A stretch of DNA of 64,000 nucleotides from Lachnospiraceae bacterium (GTDB taxonomy: Bacteria; Bacillota; Clostridia; Lachnospirales; Lachnospiraceae): contig JAKSPD010000004.1 in the NCBI GenBank assembly GCA_024405115.1, positions 34,257-98,256 on the forward strand. The letters are read 5' to 3'. This document shows positions 8,927 to 16,803 of the stretch, in pieces. A program made the translations under genes and the position numbers. The notes under the pieces were generated by a model. The model searched no databases and was not told where the DNA came from. It worked only from the letters and a program-made list of their open reading frames with translations. Within the stretch, counting starts at the first letter, position 1. The number at the start of each line of letters is the position of its first letter.

Positions 8927-9979
8927 ATGGCTAGAAGCAGAAGTTATATTGCAACGCCACCCGGAGCCACAATTAAAGAGCAGCTGAATGACAGAGGAAT
9001 GAGCCAGAAAGAATTTGCTGCCAGAATGGATATGTCTGAGAAGCATATCAGCAGACTCATTAATGGTGATGTCCAGCTTACCCCTGATTGCGCAGTAAGA
9101 TTGGAAATGGTTCTTGGCATACCTGCAGAATTCTGGAGCAATCTCGAAGCAATTTACAGGGAAAAGCTGGTCAAAGTTGAAGCTGAGAATGCAATGGAAC
9201 AGGATGAGGAAATTGCAAGGCATTTTCCTTATGGTGAAATGGCAAAGTACGACTGGATTCCTGCAACACGAAACAGCAAAGAAAAGGTCTTGCATCTTAG
9301 AAAGTATTTTGAGGTTGTCGAGCTTTCCTTGCTCGGCAATAATCAAATTACAAGAATTGCATGCCGTAGATTAGCTATTACAAAAAAAAGTGATTTGGCG
9401 CTCATGGCATGGGCGCAGAGAGCTAAAGTTATTGCTCGTGGAATAGATACTGAGCCGATTAATGTTAAAGGACTTATTAACAAGCTCGATGAAATTCGAA
9501 GCATGACTCTTATGTCGCCTGAACAGTTTTGCCCCAGATTGAAGGCCCTGTTATCTGAATGTGGTATTGCGCTCGTTTTCTTGCCTCATCTCAAAGGTTC
9601 GTTCCTTCACGGTGCAACATTCATGGATGGAAATAAAATTGTTCTTGGATTAACAGCTCGAGGAAGCGATGCAGACCGTTTTTGGTTTTGCCTTTTTCAT
9701 GAGCTTGGGCATATTATTCTTGGGCATATTGGAAATGCAGATGGAACAACGGAACTTGATGAAGCAGACGCAGATGTCTGGTCCCGGGATCAGTTGATTC
9801 CAGCTGACGCTTTTGGAAAATTTATAGAACATAAGGCTTTTTCAAGCGAAATGGTGATTGCATTTGCAGAAACTATGTGTGTTGCTCCAGGTGTTGTTGT
9901 CGGCAGATTACAGAACGAAGGCGCGATAAAACATAATATGCTTAATGAATTGAAAGAGCACTATGTCATTGCAGGATAA
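8927..9979 (+). CDS. higA: HigA-type antitoxin fused to an ImmA/IrrE-like metalloprotease
   Basis: Residues about 15-70 form an XRE helix-turn-helix of the HigA/VapI type (GATIKEQL, MSQKEFAARM, KHISRLINGD). The long C-terminal part carries the zinc-protease signature HELGHIILGH near residues 256-265, with a downstream acidic stretch (EADADVWSRD) typical of the ImmA/IrrE (DUF955) family. At 350 residues it is much longer than a classical HigA (about 100). It lies 23 bp after the toxin and has a strong AAGGAGGG site. The protein probably neutralises the toxin and represses the promoter at 8510-8584. The protease domain could couple antitoxin removal to stress, which is inference. Confidence 0.85.
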   Translation: MARSRSYIATPPGATIKEQLNDRGMSQKEFAARMDMSEKHISRLINGDVQLTPDCAVRLEMVLGIPAEFWSNLEAIYREKLVKVEAENAMEQDEEIARHFPYGEMAKYDWIPATRNSKEKVLHLRKYFEVVELSLLGNNQITRIACRRLAITKKSDLALMAWAQRAKVIARGIDTEPINVKGLINKLDEIRSMTLMSPEQFCPRLKALLSECGIALVFLPHLKGSFLHGATFMDGNKIVLGLTARGSDADRFWFCLFHELGHIILGHIGNADGTTELDEADADVWSRDQLIPADAFGKFIEHKAFSSEMVIAFAETMCVAPGVVVGRLQNEGAIKHNMLNELKEHYVIAG

Positions 9980-10250
9980 CCAAAAAAGCTGCATAAAGTG
10001 AATCGGTAGCTTTCACTGCATCATAATCAGCACGTAAATCCTCATCCACCAGTAAAATGCTGAAAAAACAGGATAGAAACATAATTAAACCAACCATACA
10101 GCGCCCCCCGTTAATAATAACTGTATAGTCAGACATCCCACGAGTTGATTGACAGTAGGTAAAACACCCGCTATCTTAATAATCTGAGTTTTGTATTTGT
10201 TTGACGATGACGAAAGATTTGAATAATTTTTTAATAAAGAGGTATTTAGC
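9980..10250. other. Intergenic region without a supported gene
   Basis: About 270 bases between the antitoxin and the aldolase gene. A minus-strand open segment of roughly 38 codons exists but has no ribosome site or recognised similarity. The only element I can support is the promoter candidate at its right end. Confidence 0.5.
10201..10229 (+). promoter_or_regulatory. Candidate promoter for the aldolase gene
   Basis: TTGACG (10201-10206), 17-bp spacer, TAATTT (10224-10229), then AAAGAGG before the ATG at 10251. The -35 is good and the -10 is weak. Confidence 0.45.
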
Positions 10251-11126
10251 ATGAAAACAGGATTTGTACCGGCATTGGGAACTCCGACTGATGAAAACGG
10301 AAACCTTATCGCAGCTTCCTATGAAAAAGAAATCGAAAAGATGATCGAATGCGGGGCAGTAGGCCTTCTTTCCATGGGTTCCATGGGGATTCAGGCATTC
10401 CTCCGGAACGAGGTGTGCGTGGAAGTTGCTGAAACGGCAGTAAAGGCTGCTGCAGGCAGGGTTCCGGTTTATGTGGGATGCATGGACAACTCCATCAACC
10501 GCGCCAAGGAAAGAATGGCTTCAATGGAACATCTGGGCCTTACGGCATTCGTATTTACGACACCCTACTATGAGATCGATTCCCGTGACCAGATCATGAA
10601 GTACTTTAAGGCTCTTGCAAACTCAACAAAGCACGGCATCGTACTTTATGACCTTCCCGGCGTTACACAGCAGAAGATCACCTACAGCATGGTCTTCGAA
10701 CTTAAAAAGGAATGCAAAAATTTCATCGGCATCAAGTCAGCTGACCTTTACATGTTAAGACACATCCGTCTTAACCCCGATTTTGCTGATTTCACTACAT
10801 TCTATTCAGGAATGGACGCATTTGACATCGCCTACAAGTGGGGAATTGGAAACATCCTTGACGGAATGCTCCCCGCTACTCCCAAGAACACAAAGGCCAT
10901 GATCGAGGCCCTTGACGGCGGTGACTATGCAAATGCCGCCAGATATCTTGACAACATCATTTCATTCCGTGACTTCTACATTGACAACGACCTCTGGCCG
11001 GCATTCTCAGCAACCATGAACCTTCTTGGTTTCGAAGGCTTCTTTGCTCCCGACTGGGCTACACCCGTAGACCATGAGACAGTTGAAAAAATCCGCAAGA
11101 AGATGATTGAGATCGGGGAGCTTTGA
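10251..11126 (+). CDS. Dihydrodipicolinate synthase / N-acetylneuraminate lyase family aldolase
   Basis: Class I aldolase of 291 residues, the usual size of the DHDPS/NAL superfamily (TIM barrel). The proton-relay tyrosine sits in VLYDLPG near residue 137, and the Schiff-base lysine in GIKSAD near residue 165. The pyruvate-carboxylate loop, usually GTTGE or GSTGE, reads GSMGIQ here, so the typical Thr and Glu are replaced. That departure makes the true substrate uncertain. It could be a sugar-acid or keto-acid lyase rather than a lysine-pathway enzyme. The gene stands alone, with a hairpin after it and unrelated neighbours. Confidence 0.8.
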   Translation: MKTGFVPALGTPTDENGNLIAASYEKEIEKMIECGAVGLLSMGSMGIQAFLRNEVCVEVAETAVKAAAGRVPVYVGCMDNSINRAKERMASMEHLGLTAFVFTTPYYEIDSRDQIMKYFKALANSTKHGIVLYDLPGVTQQKITYSMVFELKKECKNFIGIKSADLYMLRHIRLNPDFADFTTFYSGMDAFDIAYKWGIGNILDGMLPATPKNTKAMIEALDGGDYANAARYLDNIISFRDFYIDNDLWPAFSATMNLLGFEGFFAPDWATPVDHETVEKIRKKMIEIGEL

Positions 11127-11169
11127 TTTGATCCGGAGCCTTAAGCTTTTATCAATATACTGAATTATT

Positions 11170-11197
11170 ATACGGGAACGCTTAAACGTTCCCGTAT
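11170..11197. terminator. Strong inverted repeat after the aldolase gene
   Basis: ATACGGGAACG (11170-11180), six-base loop, CGTTCCCGTAT. The stem is long and perfect, but only a short T-rich stretch follows, so termination is likely though not certain. Confidence 0.6.
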
Positions 11198-11200
11198 TCT

Positions 11201-11508
11201 GAACTTACCGCAGAACATGAGACCCTTGGTAAGGGATACCTTGAAATCTCCTGGAAATTTGCAGATTCAGAGGAAAATCTTAAAAATGCCGCATGGTCAG
11301 AACCCGATGAAAACTGCAATGTCGTTTATGATACGTAACTTAAGGCGAACTGCCTTTACCGGACGGTTTAAGAAGAAAACAAGACCATGACATTCTTTAC
11401 AGAATTAAAGATAATGGGTATACTCTCTTAAGAGTAAAAATTATAGCTTACTACACCTTCGCTAACCGCGGGGAATCCGACATGCTCATCTGGACACAGG
11501 AAAAATAA
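11201..11508 (+). pseudogene. Frameshifted remnant of an unidentified protein
   Basis: Two plus-strand open segments in different frames follow each other. The first (to 11338) reads LEISWKFADSEENL and ends VVYDT-stop. The second begins after a stop near 11341, includes HDILYRIKDNGYTLL, and ends MLIWTQEK-stop at 11508, two bases before the next gene. Neither has a plausible start, and together they look like one decayed gene. The family is not recognised. This is all I can see between the hairpin and 11510. Confidence 0.4.
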
Positions 11509-11509
11509 A

Positions 11510-11896
11510 ATGGCTAAAGTAAAATGCAGATACTGCACAGCAATGATAAATGATAACGAGGAAAAGTGCCCGAACTGCGGTGCACCAAATCTTTCCTTTT
11601 CAAGGTTTACCACCGATAAGGAAAGGCCCCGTACCATCGAGGAATTTAGAAGCTGGTATGAAAAAAAGGGACTGCCGCCTTTTGAGAACACAAGGTTCTT
11701 TATCGGCGTGGATTATAAGGCGCCAAAGGCTTACGGCATCTGTAAATCCGGTTCCGATTATGTTGTTTACAAAAACCTTGCAGACGGACAGCGTGTAATC
11801 CGATATAAGGGGACGGACGAAGAATACGCCGTAAACGAGCTGTACTTAAGATTAAGAGACGAGATCATAAACCAGAAGAGAAAACAAAATGGCTGA
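11510..11896 (+). CDS. Small zinc-ribbon protein, paralogue of the next gene
   Basis: A 128-residue protein opening with a zinc ribbon, C-x-x-C near residues 6-9 and C-P-N-C-G-A-P-N near 21-24. A conserved block follows (RTIEEFRSWYEKKGLPP, then RFFIGVDYK-x-PKAYGI) and an acidic/basic tail. The same modules in the same order form the N-terminal third of the next protein, so the pair arose by tandem duplication. The last 8 bases overlap the next gene. The start is the ATG at 11510; no strong purine site precedes it. Function unknown; zinc binding is the only supported property. Confidence 0.7.
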   Translation: MAKVKCRYCTAMINDNEEKCPNCGAPNLSFSRFTTDKERPRTIEEFRSWYEKKGLPPFENTRFFIGVDYKAPKAYGICKSGSDYVVYKNLADGQRVIRYKGTDEEYAVNELYLRLRDEIINQKRKQNG

Positions 11897-12878
11897 AGTA
11901 AAATGTGATTACTGTGGAAACATAATAAGCGACGCGGACGAAACCTGCCCGAACTGTGGTGCCCCAAACGCATCATACGCAAGGTTCACGACTAAAAAAC
12001 AGAGGCCCACTACCATAGCTGAACTCGAAAGCTGGTATAAGGCAATGAACCTGCCGCCTTACGAGACCACCAGGTTCTTTATAGGCATAGATTATAAGGA
12101 TCCGAAGGCTTTCGGTATCTATAAGGACGGGGATGACTTTGTAGTATATAAAAATAAGGCCTCGGGAGAACGTGCGATACGCTATCGGGGTAAGGACGAG
12201 GATTACGCAGTAAATGAACTATACCTTAAGTTAAAGGAGGAAATCCTTAACCAGAAAAACTTAAATAAGGCAAGAAAGGCAGGACAATACAGGCAGAAAC
12301 CACCTTTAAAAGAATCCCTTATGAATATTTTCCGGGTAGTCCTTATAGGCGCGTTTATCTTTTTCTTCATAGGTTCTCCCTGGTATGCAAAGATAGCCTT
12401 TGGATTCCTGGCAGCGGCAGTCATAGAAGGCATTACGCAGGAAGGTAAGAAAAAAGTTCTGATACCTGCCGTTCTGGGCCTTGCAGCCGTACTGATATTT
12501 GCAATTCCGTTCTACCATGGAGGCATGCAGAGCATCCATGACGGTGCCTACTATACCTCAACGCTTGATGACCTTTATTACAGACAGGGAAGCGACTGGT
12601 ATTTTTACGACACATATTACGACACATGGGTAAGTTCGGATGAACCCGCAAATGTTTCATATGTGGACACCATGCCGGAAAACTTTACCGGAATGGACTT
12701 TGAAAACTCCGACTGGTATGACAGCAATGTACGTATATCAGAATTCAGCATGGATAATGCCAAAAGTGAATTCGGGGACCGGTTCGCTGAAAACATGGAA
12801 GGCGGGGACAGTGACAGCAGCTGGGACAGTAATGACAGCTGGGATTCAGGCGGATCCGACTGGGATTCAGACTGGTAA
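11889..12878 (+). CDS. Zinc-ribbon membrane protein with acidic Ser/Trp/Asp tail
   Basis: A 329-residue protein. Residues 1-25 hold the zinc ribbon (CDYC and CPNCGAPN), residues about 30-125 repeat the RFFIG-x-DYK module of the upstream paralogue, and about 145-215 contain two or three hydrophobic segments that should span the membrane. The C-terminus is rich in Asp, Ser, Gly and Trp (repeated DSxWDS units), a low-complexity tail. Its start overlaps the previous gene by 8 bases with the ribosome site inside that gene. A soluble ribbon joined to a membrane anchor suggests a sensor or scaffold, which is inference only. Confidence 0.75.
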   Translation: MAEVKCDYCGNIISDADETCPNCGAPNASYARFTTKKQRPTTIAELESWYKAMNLPPYETTRFFIGIDYKDPKAFGIYKDGDDFVVYKNKASGERAIRYRGKDEDYAVNELYLKLKEEILNQKNLNKARKAGQYRQKPPLKESLMNIFRVVLIGAFIFFFIGSPWYAKIAFGFLAAAVIEGITQEGKKKVLIPAVLGLAAVLIFAIPFYHGGMQSIHDGAYYTSTLDDLYYRQGSDWYFYDTYYDTWVSSDEPANVSYVDTMPENFTGMDFENSDWYDSNVRISEFSMDNAKSEFGDRFAENMEGGDSDSSWDSNDSWDSGGSDWDSDW

Positions 12879-12898
12879 TAATAGATAATCAAAAAATT

Positions 12899-12934
12899 GA
12901 GGAACGCTCACTCATGGGCGTTCCTCTTTATTTT
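12899..12934. terminator. Terminator between converging genes
   Basis: GAGGAACGC (12899-12907) pairs with GCGTTCCTC (12918-12926), followed by TTTATTTT on the plus strand. It ends the zinc-ribbon operon and may also act on the leftward phosphomutase transcript. Confidence 0.8.
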
Positions 12935-12983
12935 GCGAAAACACTTCTTCTGTTTCTAATCCCTTATGTCGGATAAGAAAAAA

Positions 12984-14405
12984 TCAGATAAATCTCTTCC
13001 AGCTTTCAATGTATTCCTCAGCCTGTCCCTGTACACGGCCTTCCGCAAAGATACGGAGTAAGGGCTCCGTTCCCGAGGGACGGCATATCACGAAGGAGTC
13101 ATCAGGGAAGTAAACCTTTATTCCGTCGATGCAGTTGACGCGCGACGGCTTCTGTGAGAACTCCGGAACCATTGTAAGTGCATCCTTTTCCTTTGAGTCG
13201 GATATGATCTTTGCGATGTGCTCCTTCTGCTCCGGTGTTATCGGCATGTTGCACTCGACAAAGAATGAATCCCCGTATTTATCACGGAGCTCCCTTATGA
13301 GGTCTCCGGGCTTCTTGCCTATCTTGCAGTACATCTCGGTAAAGAGGGCTGCCGCATAGATGGAGTCCTTTCCATGGATGTGGCCACGAACCGTGAGTCC
13401 TCCCGATGACTCCCCGCCAAGCACAGCGTCATACCTGTCGATTGCCGCGGAAATGTGCTTGAATCCTACGGGAACCTCGTAGCACTCCTCGCCAAGCGCG
13501 TGTGCCACGCGGTCAAGGAGGTGCGTGGTTGCAAGGTTTCTTACAACGGGTCCCTTCCAGCCCTTGTACTCATGAAGGTAATAATACAGGAGGACGAGGA
13601 TGTCGTTTGCTGAAATGTACTCGCCGTCTGAGTCGATGACTCCCAGACGGTCCCCGTCGCCGTCAACTCCGAATCCGAAGTCATAGCCGCCGTCGCGCAC
13701 CTGGTCCGCAAGGAGCTTAAGGGTATCCTTCGTGGGTGCGGGCATCATTCCGCCAAAATACGCATCCTTATTTGCGTTTATCTGGTCGGGCGTGCAGCGC
13801 GTCGTGTAGAACAGCACGTTGAACGGGTAGCTTGAGGATCCGTGCATGGAGTCGAACAGGATCCTCGGGCCCCTTTCGCGGATTGCGTCCTTATCAAGTA
13901 TCGAGAGAATGTCGTCAAGGAAGTCGTTGAAAGGATTCTCGATGAACTCGATGAGCCCATCGGCGAGAGCCTGTTTAAACTCCATGGACTTTATGTTCCC
14001 GATTCGCTTGCAGCGGTACTCGATGTTCTCTGTAACCTCAACCGGCGCGTCACGGCCCTCGTCAACGATGACCTTGATTCCGTTATAAATGGACGGGTTG
14101 TGCGAGGCAGTGACCTCAAGACCGTAATGAAGCCCCTTTTTCATGACCGTGTGCATGACAAGCGGCGTGGGGGCAGAACGGTGCATCACGCGCACTTTGA
14201 TACCGTTTCCTGCCAGTACCTCTGCAAGCCACCTTGCGGCAACGTCCGAAAGGAAACGCCTGTCGTAGCCGATCACGACCGGAAGGTCATTTTCGTTAAG
14301 TTCAATGATTCGCTCGGCAAGTGCCTGTGCTATGAGTGTTATGTTTTCCTTCTGAAAGTCTTTTCCTATTTCGGCCCTCCAGCCGCCTGTTCCAAATTTA
14401 ATCAT
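12984..14405 (-). CDS. Phosphohexomutase (phosphoglucomutase/phosphomannomutase family)
   Basis: Alpha-D-phosphohexomutase that moves a phosphate between C1 and C6 of a hexose. It shows the N-terminal FGTGGWRAEIG, the active-site serine loop TASHNP near residue 100, the metal-binding DGDGDR near residue 240, the sugar loop GGESSGG and the phosphate-binding RPSGTEP near the C-terminus. All four catalytic loops are intact. I place the start at the ATG 14403-14405, eight bases after GAAAGGG, giving 473 residues; longer in-frame versions lack a ribosome site. It follows a sugar 1-kinase-like gene on the same strand, which fits a hexosamine or hexose activation path. Substrate preference cannot be read. 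Confidence 0.9.
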   Translation of the reverse strand: MIKFGTGGWRAEIGKDFQKENITLIAQALAERIIELNENDLPVVIGYDRRFLSDVAARWLAEVLAGNGIKVRVMHRSAPTPLVMHTVMKKGLHYGLEVTASHNPSIYNGIKVIVDEGRDAPVEVTENIEYRCKRIGNIKSMEFKQALADGLIEFIENPFNDFLDDILSILDKDAIRERGPRILFDSMHGSSSYPFNVLFYTTRCTPDQINANKDAYFGGMMPAPTKDTLKLLADQVRDGGYDFGFGVDGDGDRLGVIDSDGEYISANDILVLLYYYLHEYKGWKGPVVRNLATTHLLDRVAHALGEECYEVPVGFKHISAAIDRYDAVLGGESSGGLTVRGHIHGKDSIYAAALFTEMYCKIGKKPGDLIRELRDKYGDSFFVECNMPITPEQKEHIAKIISDSKEKDALTMVPEFSQKPSRVNCIDGIKVYFPDDSFVICRPSGTEPLLRIFAEGRVQGQAEEYIESWKRFI

Positions 14406-14484
14406 TGTCATTACCCTTTCGTTCTGTCTGTTTATTATGACTGTTTTTTTATTTAATATAAAGTCCACTTTGTTTCCATCCAAC

Positions 14485-15588
14485 TTAACTGAGCATGTCC
14501 CACTTGTTTTCAACTTCCTCTAAAAGTTTTATGTGCGTACGGGCGCGCACAAGGTTGTGCTCAGGATAATCCACCTTGAAGTAAACGTCGCCCATGAGAT
14601 AATCCGTTAAAAACCTCATTCCCTGTTCGAAGATTATGTTCCTTGCTCCTGCAGGCATGAGCTTAAGCTCGCTTTCTGACAGGCTGTCGCCGATCTCCTC
14701 TAAAAAGCCTTCCTCAAATGCCTTGTACATTGATATTGAAAGTTCAACCTTTGAAAGGTCGGTCTCGTCTTCCGCCGCGGTGCTGGCGCCAAATCTTATC
14801 GCGTCACCAAAATCATTGATGGCGAATCCCGGCATCACGGTGTCAAGATCAAGAACACAGAGTGCCTTACCGGTAGCATCGTCAATCATTACATTGTTTA
14901 GCTTAGTATCGTTATGCGTGACACGGAGCTTAAGGCTGCCCTTTTTATATTCCTCCGCCTCAAAGTCCGCATAGTGTTCGCGCTCCTTATAGAAAGCTAT
15001 CTCCCTTGCGGCACGTTCAGCTCGGCACGCTCCGCCCTCGTCCCTTGCTGCAGCCTCGCATGTGGTGGCGTTTATAAGGTTATTGAACCTTGAACGGGTG
15101 TTGTGGAAGTTCGGGATTGTCTCGTAAAGTGAGTCAGCAGGGAAGTCCGAAAGATATCTCTGGAACCTGCCGAATCCCCTTGCGGCCTCCTTAAAGATCT
15201 TTTCACCTGACACTTCATCGTAGCAGGTGGCTCCGCCAATGTACTTTACAATCCTCCAGTATTCTCCGTCAGGATCTATTGTAAAGCTTTCACCGCTTAA
15301 AGCAGGGATGAATGTCAAAGTTTCACGTGAAACATCTCCGCCGTTTTCGGCTATCTTTTTACGAAGATGTTCGGTAATCCGCATCGCATTATCCATCAGT
15401 TCCCAGGGCTTTTTGAATACGTACTTATTGATCTTCTGAAGTACCGTAAGATCATCCCCGCCGTACTTTTCTGCGGCTTCCTCAGTCAGCCTGAGAAGGA
15501 CCGTGTCATTGATGTGACCGTTTCCAAAAGGTTTTGCGCTCAGCACCTTTCCGTTTAATCCATAAGCTTTATAAATTTCTTCAAACAT
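14485..15588 (-). CDS. nahK: N-acetylhexosamine 1-kinase-like phosphotransferase
   Basis: Member of the aminoglycoside-phosphotransferase fold. Key residues are the catalytic THNDTKLNNVM (about residue 205) and the metal-binding VLDLDTVMPG (about 225), followed by DFGDAIR. This exact arrangement is that of N-acetylhexosamine 1-kinases such as NahK of bifidobacteria, and the 367-residue length agrees. The ATG at 15588 has CCAGGTG six bases before it, and the gene starts just after the permease stop. Pairing with a downstream phosphohexomutase suggests salvage of GlcNAc or GalNAc; choline or other small substrates remain possible. A near-consensus parS lies inside the gene (15319-15334). Confidence 0.75.
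   Translation of the reverse strand: MFEEIYKAYGLNGKVLSAKPFGNGHINDTVLLRLTEEAAEKYGGDDLTVLQKINKYVFKKPWELMDNAMRITEHLRKKIAENGGDVSRETLTFIPALSGESFTIDPDGEYWRIVKYIGGATCYDEVSGEKIFKEAARGFGRFQRYLSDFPADSLYETIPNFHNTRSRFNNLINATTCEAAARDEGGACRAERAAREIAFYKEREHYADFEAEEYKKGSLKLRVTHNDTKLNNVMIDDATGKALCVLDLDTVMPGFAINDFGDAIRFGASTAAEDETDLSKVELSISMYKAFEEGFLEEIGDSLSESELKLMPAGARNIIFEQGMRFLTDYLMGDVYFKVDYPEHNLVRARTHIKLLEEVENKWDMLS
15319..15334. promoter_or_regulatory. parS-like site (one mismatch)
   Basis: AGTTTCACGTGAAACA differs from the consensus TGTTTCACGTGAAACA of the chromosomal ParB/Spo0J family only by A for T at position 1. It lies in the kinase coding region, about 18 kb from parB and 9 kb from dnaA. Confidence 0.75.
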
Positions 15589-15593
15589 ATCAA

Positions 15594-16724
15594 TCACCTG
15601 GACATAAAGTATTGTGGTACCACCACGATTATAAAGAAGATCAGCGATATGATCTCAAAGTATTTCATAAATTCAGCTGCCTTGCCGGGATATTCCCTGT
15701 TATAAATTCTCATGTTTATGACAGAGGCCAGTGAACCTATCACCGTCACAAGACCTGCTGTATCAAGTCCGTAAATAAGCGCCCTCAGGTTATCGGTAAA
15801 CGGCCACAGCACGATGGATGCCGGAACATTTGAAATAACCTGACTCAAAAGAATACTCCAGATATATTCATGTCCCCTTACTGATGACTCAAGGAATCCT
15901 GAAATCTTCGGATTTGCCGCCACGGAAGAGGAAAATGCAAAGAAACAGAGGAACGTAAGCAGAAGAACATAGTCAACCCTTTTATATACGTCACGGTCAA
16001 AGATAAAGAGAACAATGGCCACAAATAAGGTTATGTACGGCCACAATGTGGTTCTTGTCACTATTGACGCAATTATTATTACAAACAAAACTGCATAAAC
16101 GATTCTTTTTGTCCTGTTTTCCGGAAGCCATTCCGCCCCCACGTAACCGGAAGTATCTGCCTTTTCCTTAATGTTCCTCCTGTATAAAAACAGAATGAAT
16201 GAGCTGAGAAGCACTATGCTCATTATCCACAGCGGAAGCATCATGAGCATGAAGCTGCCCGTGCTCATTCCGCTTTTTGAATAAAGGAACAGGTTCTGCG
16301 GACTTCCAAAAGGTGTAAGAAGAGAACCTCTCACTGCCGCGATATTTTCCATCGAGATTACCGGAAGTATGTACTGTTCCTTATTTTCCGCCCTGAACAA
16401 AATGATTGTGAGTGGCACGAAAATGATGAGCGAAACATCATTCGTAACAAACATCGATGAAAAGAAGACTCCGAAAATAAGAAAAAAGCTTAATCCCGCC
16501 TGTGATTTTATCTTTCCTGAAAGCTTTAATACCGGCCTGAAAAGGTTCTCGTTTTTAAACCCGTCCAGTACTGAAAGAAGCATGAACAGGGTTGCCAGTG
16601 TCTTCCAGTCAATGCTTTTAAGGAGCTCCCCGGAGGGCGGAGTGATAAAGAAGGATATCACCGCTGCCAGAATGGAGACTGAAAGCATTATTTCCTTTTT
16701 AAATACTGCTATTACTTTTTTCAT
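15594..16724 (-). CDS. Ion transporter superfamily permease (ArsB/NhaD/CitMHS-like)
   Basis: A 376-residue integral membrane protein with about ten hydrophobic segments. Features are SIDWKTLATLFMLLSVLDGF near the N-terminus, FVTNDVSLIIFVPLTI about residue 100, TPFGSPQNLFLYS about 160 and SNVPASIVLWPF about 300. The pairs of T-N-D and S-N-V-P motifs in opposite halves are typical of this superfamily's inverted-repeat substrate site. I favour the ATG at 16722-16724, because an earlier TTG lies within the U-tract of the gyrA terminator. It is followed after 5 bp by the sugar kinase. The substrate, an anion or Na+/H+, is not determinable. Confidence 0.75.
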   Translation of the reverse strand: MKKVIAVFKKEIMLSVSILAAVISFFITPPSGELLKSIDWKTLATLFMLLSVLDGFKNENLFRPVLKLSGKIKSQAGLSFFLIFGVFFSSMFVTNDVSLIIFVPLTIILFRAENKEQYILPVISMENIAAVRGSLLTPFGSPQNLFLYSKSGMSTGSFMLMMLPLWIMSIVLLSSFILFLYRRNIKEKADTSGYVGAEWLPENRTKRIVYAVLFVIIIASIVTRTTLWPYITLFVAIVLFIFDRDVYKRVDYVLLLTFLCFFAFSSSVAANPKISGFLESSVRGHEYIWSILLSQVISNVPASIVLWPFTDNLRALIYGLDTAGLVTVIGSLASVINMRIYNREYPGKAAEFMKYFEIISLIFFIIVVVPQYFMSR

Positions 16725-16733
16725 CAGTTTTCT

Positions 16734-16759
16734 CAAAAAGAAGCACCAAAGGCGCTTCT
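16734..16759 (-). terminator. Terminator of the dnaA-gyrA operon
   Basis: On the minus strand AGAAGCGCC-TTT-GGTGCTTCT (16739-16759) is followed by TTTTT. It lies 45 bases after the gyrA stop codon. Confidence 0.85.
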
Positions 16760-16803
16760 GTAAAGCATTTCCTTATGGCACTTCCATTCATTATTCTTAT
16801 GTG

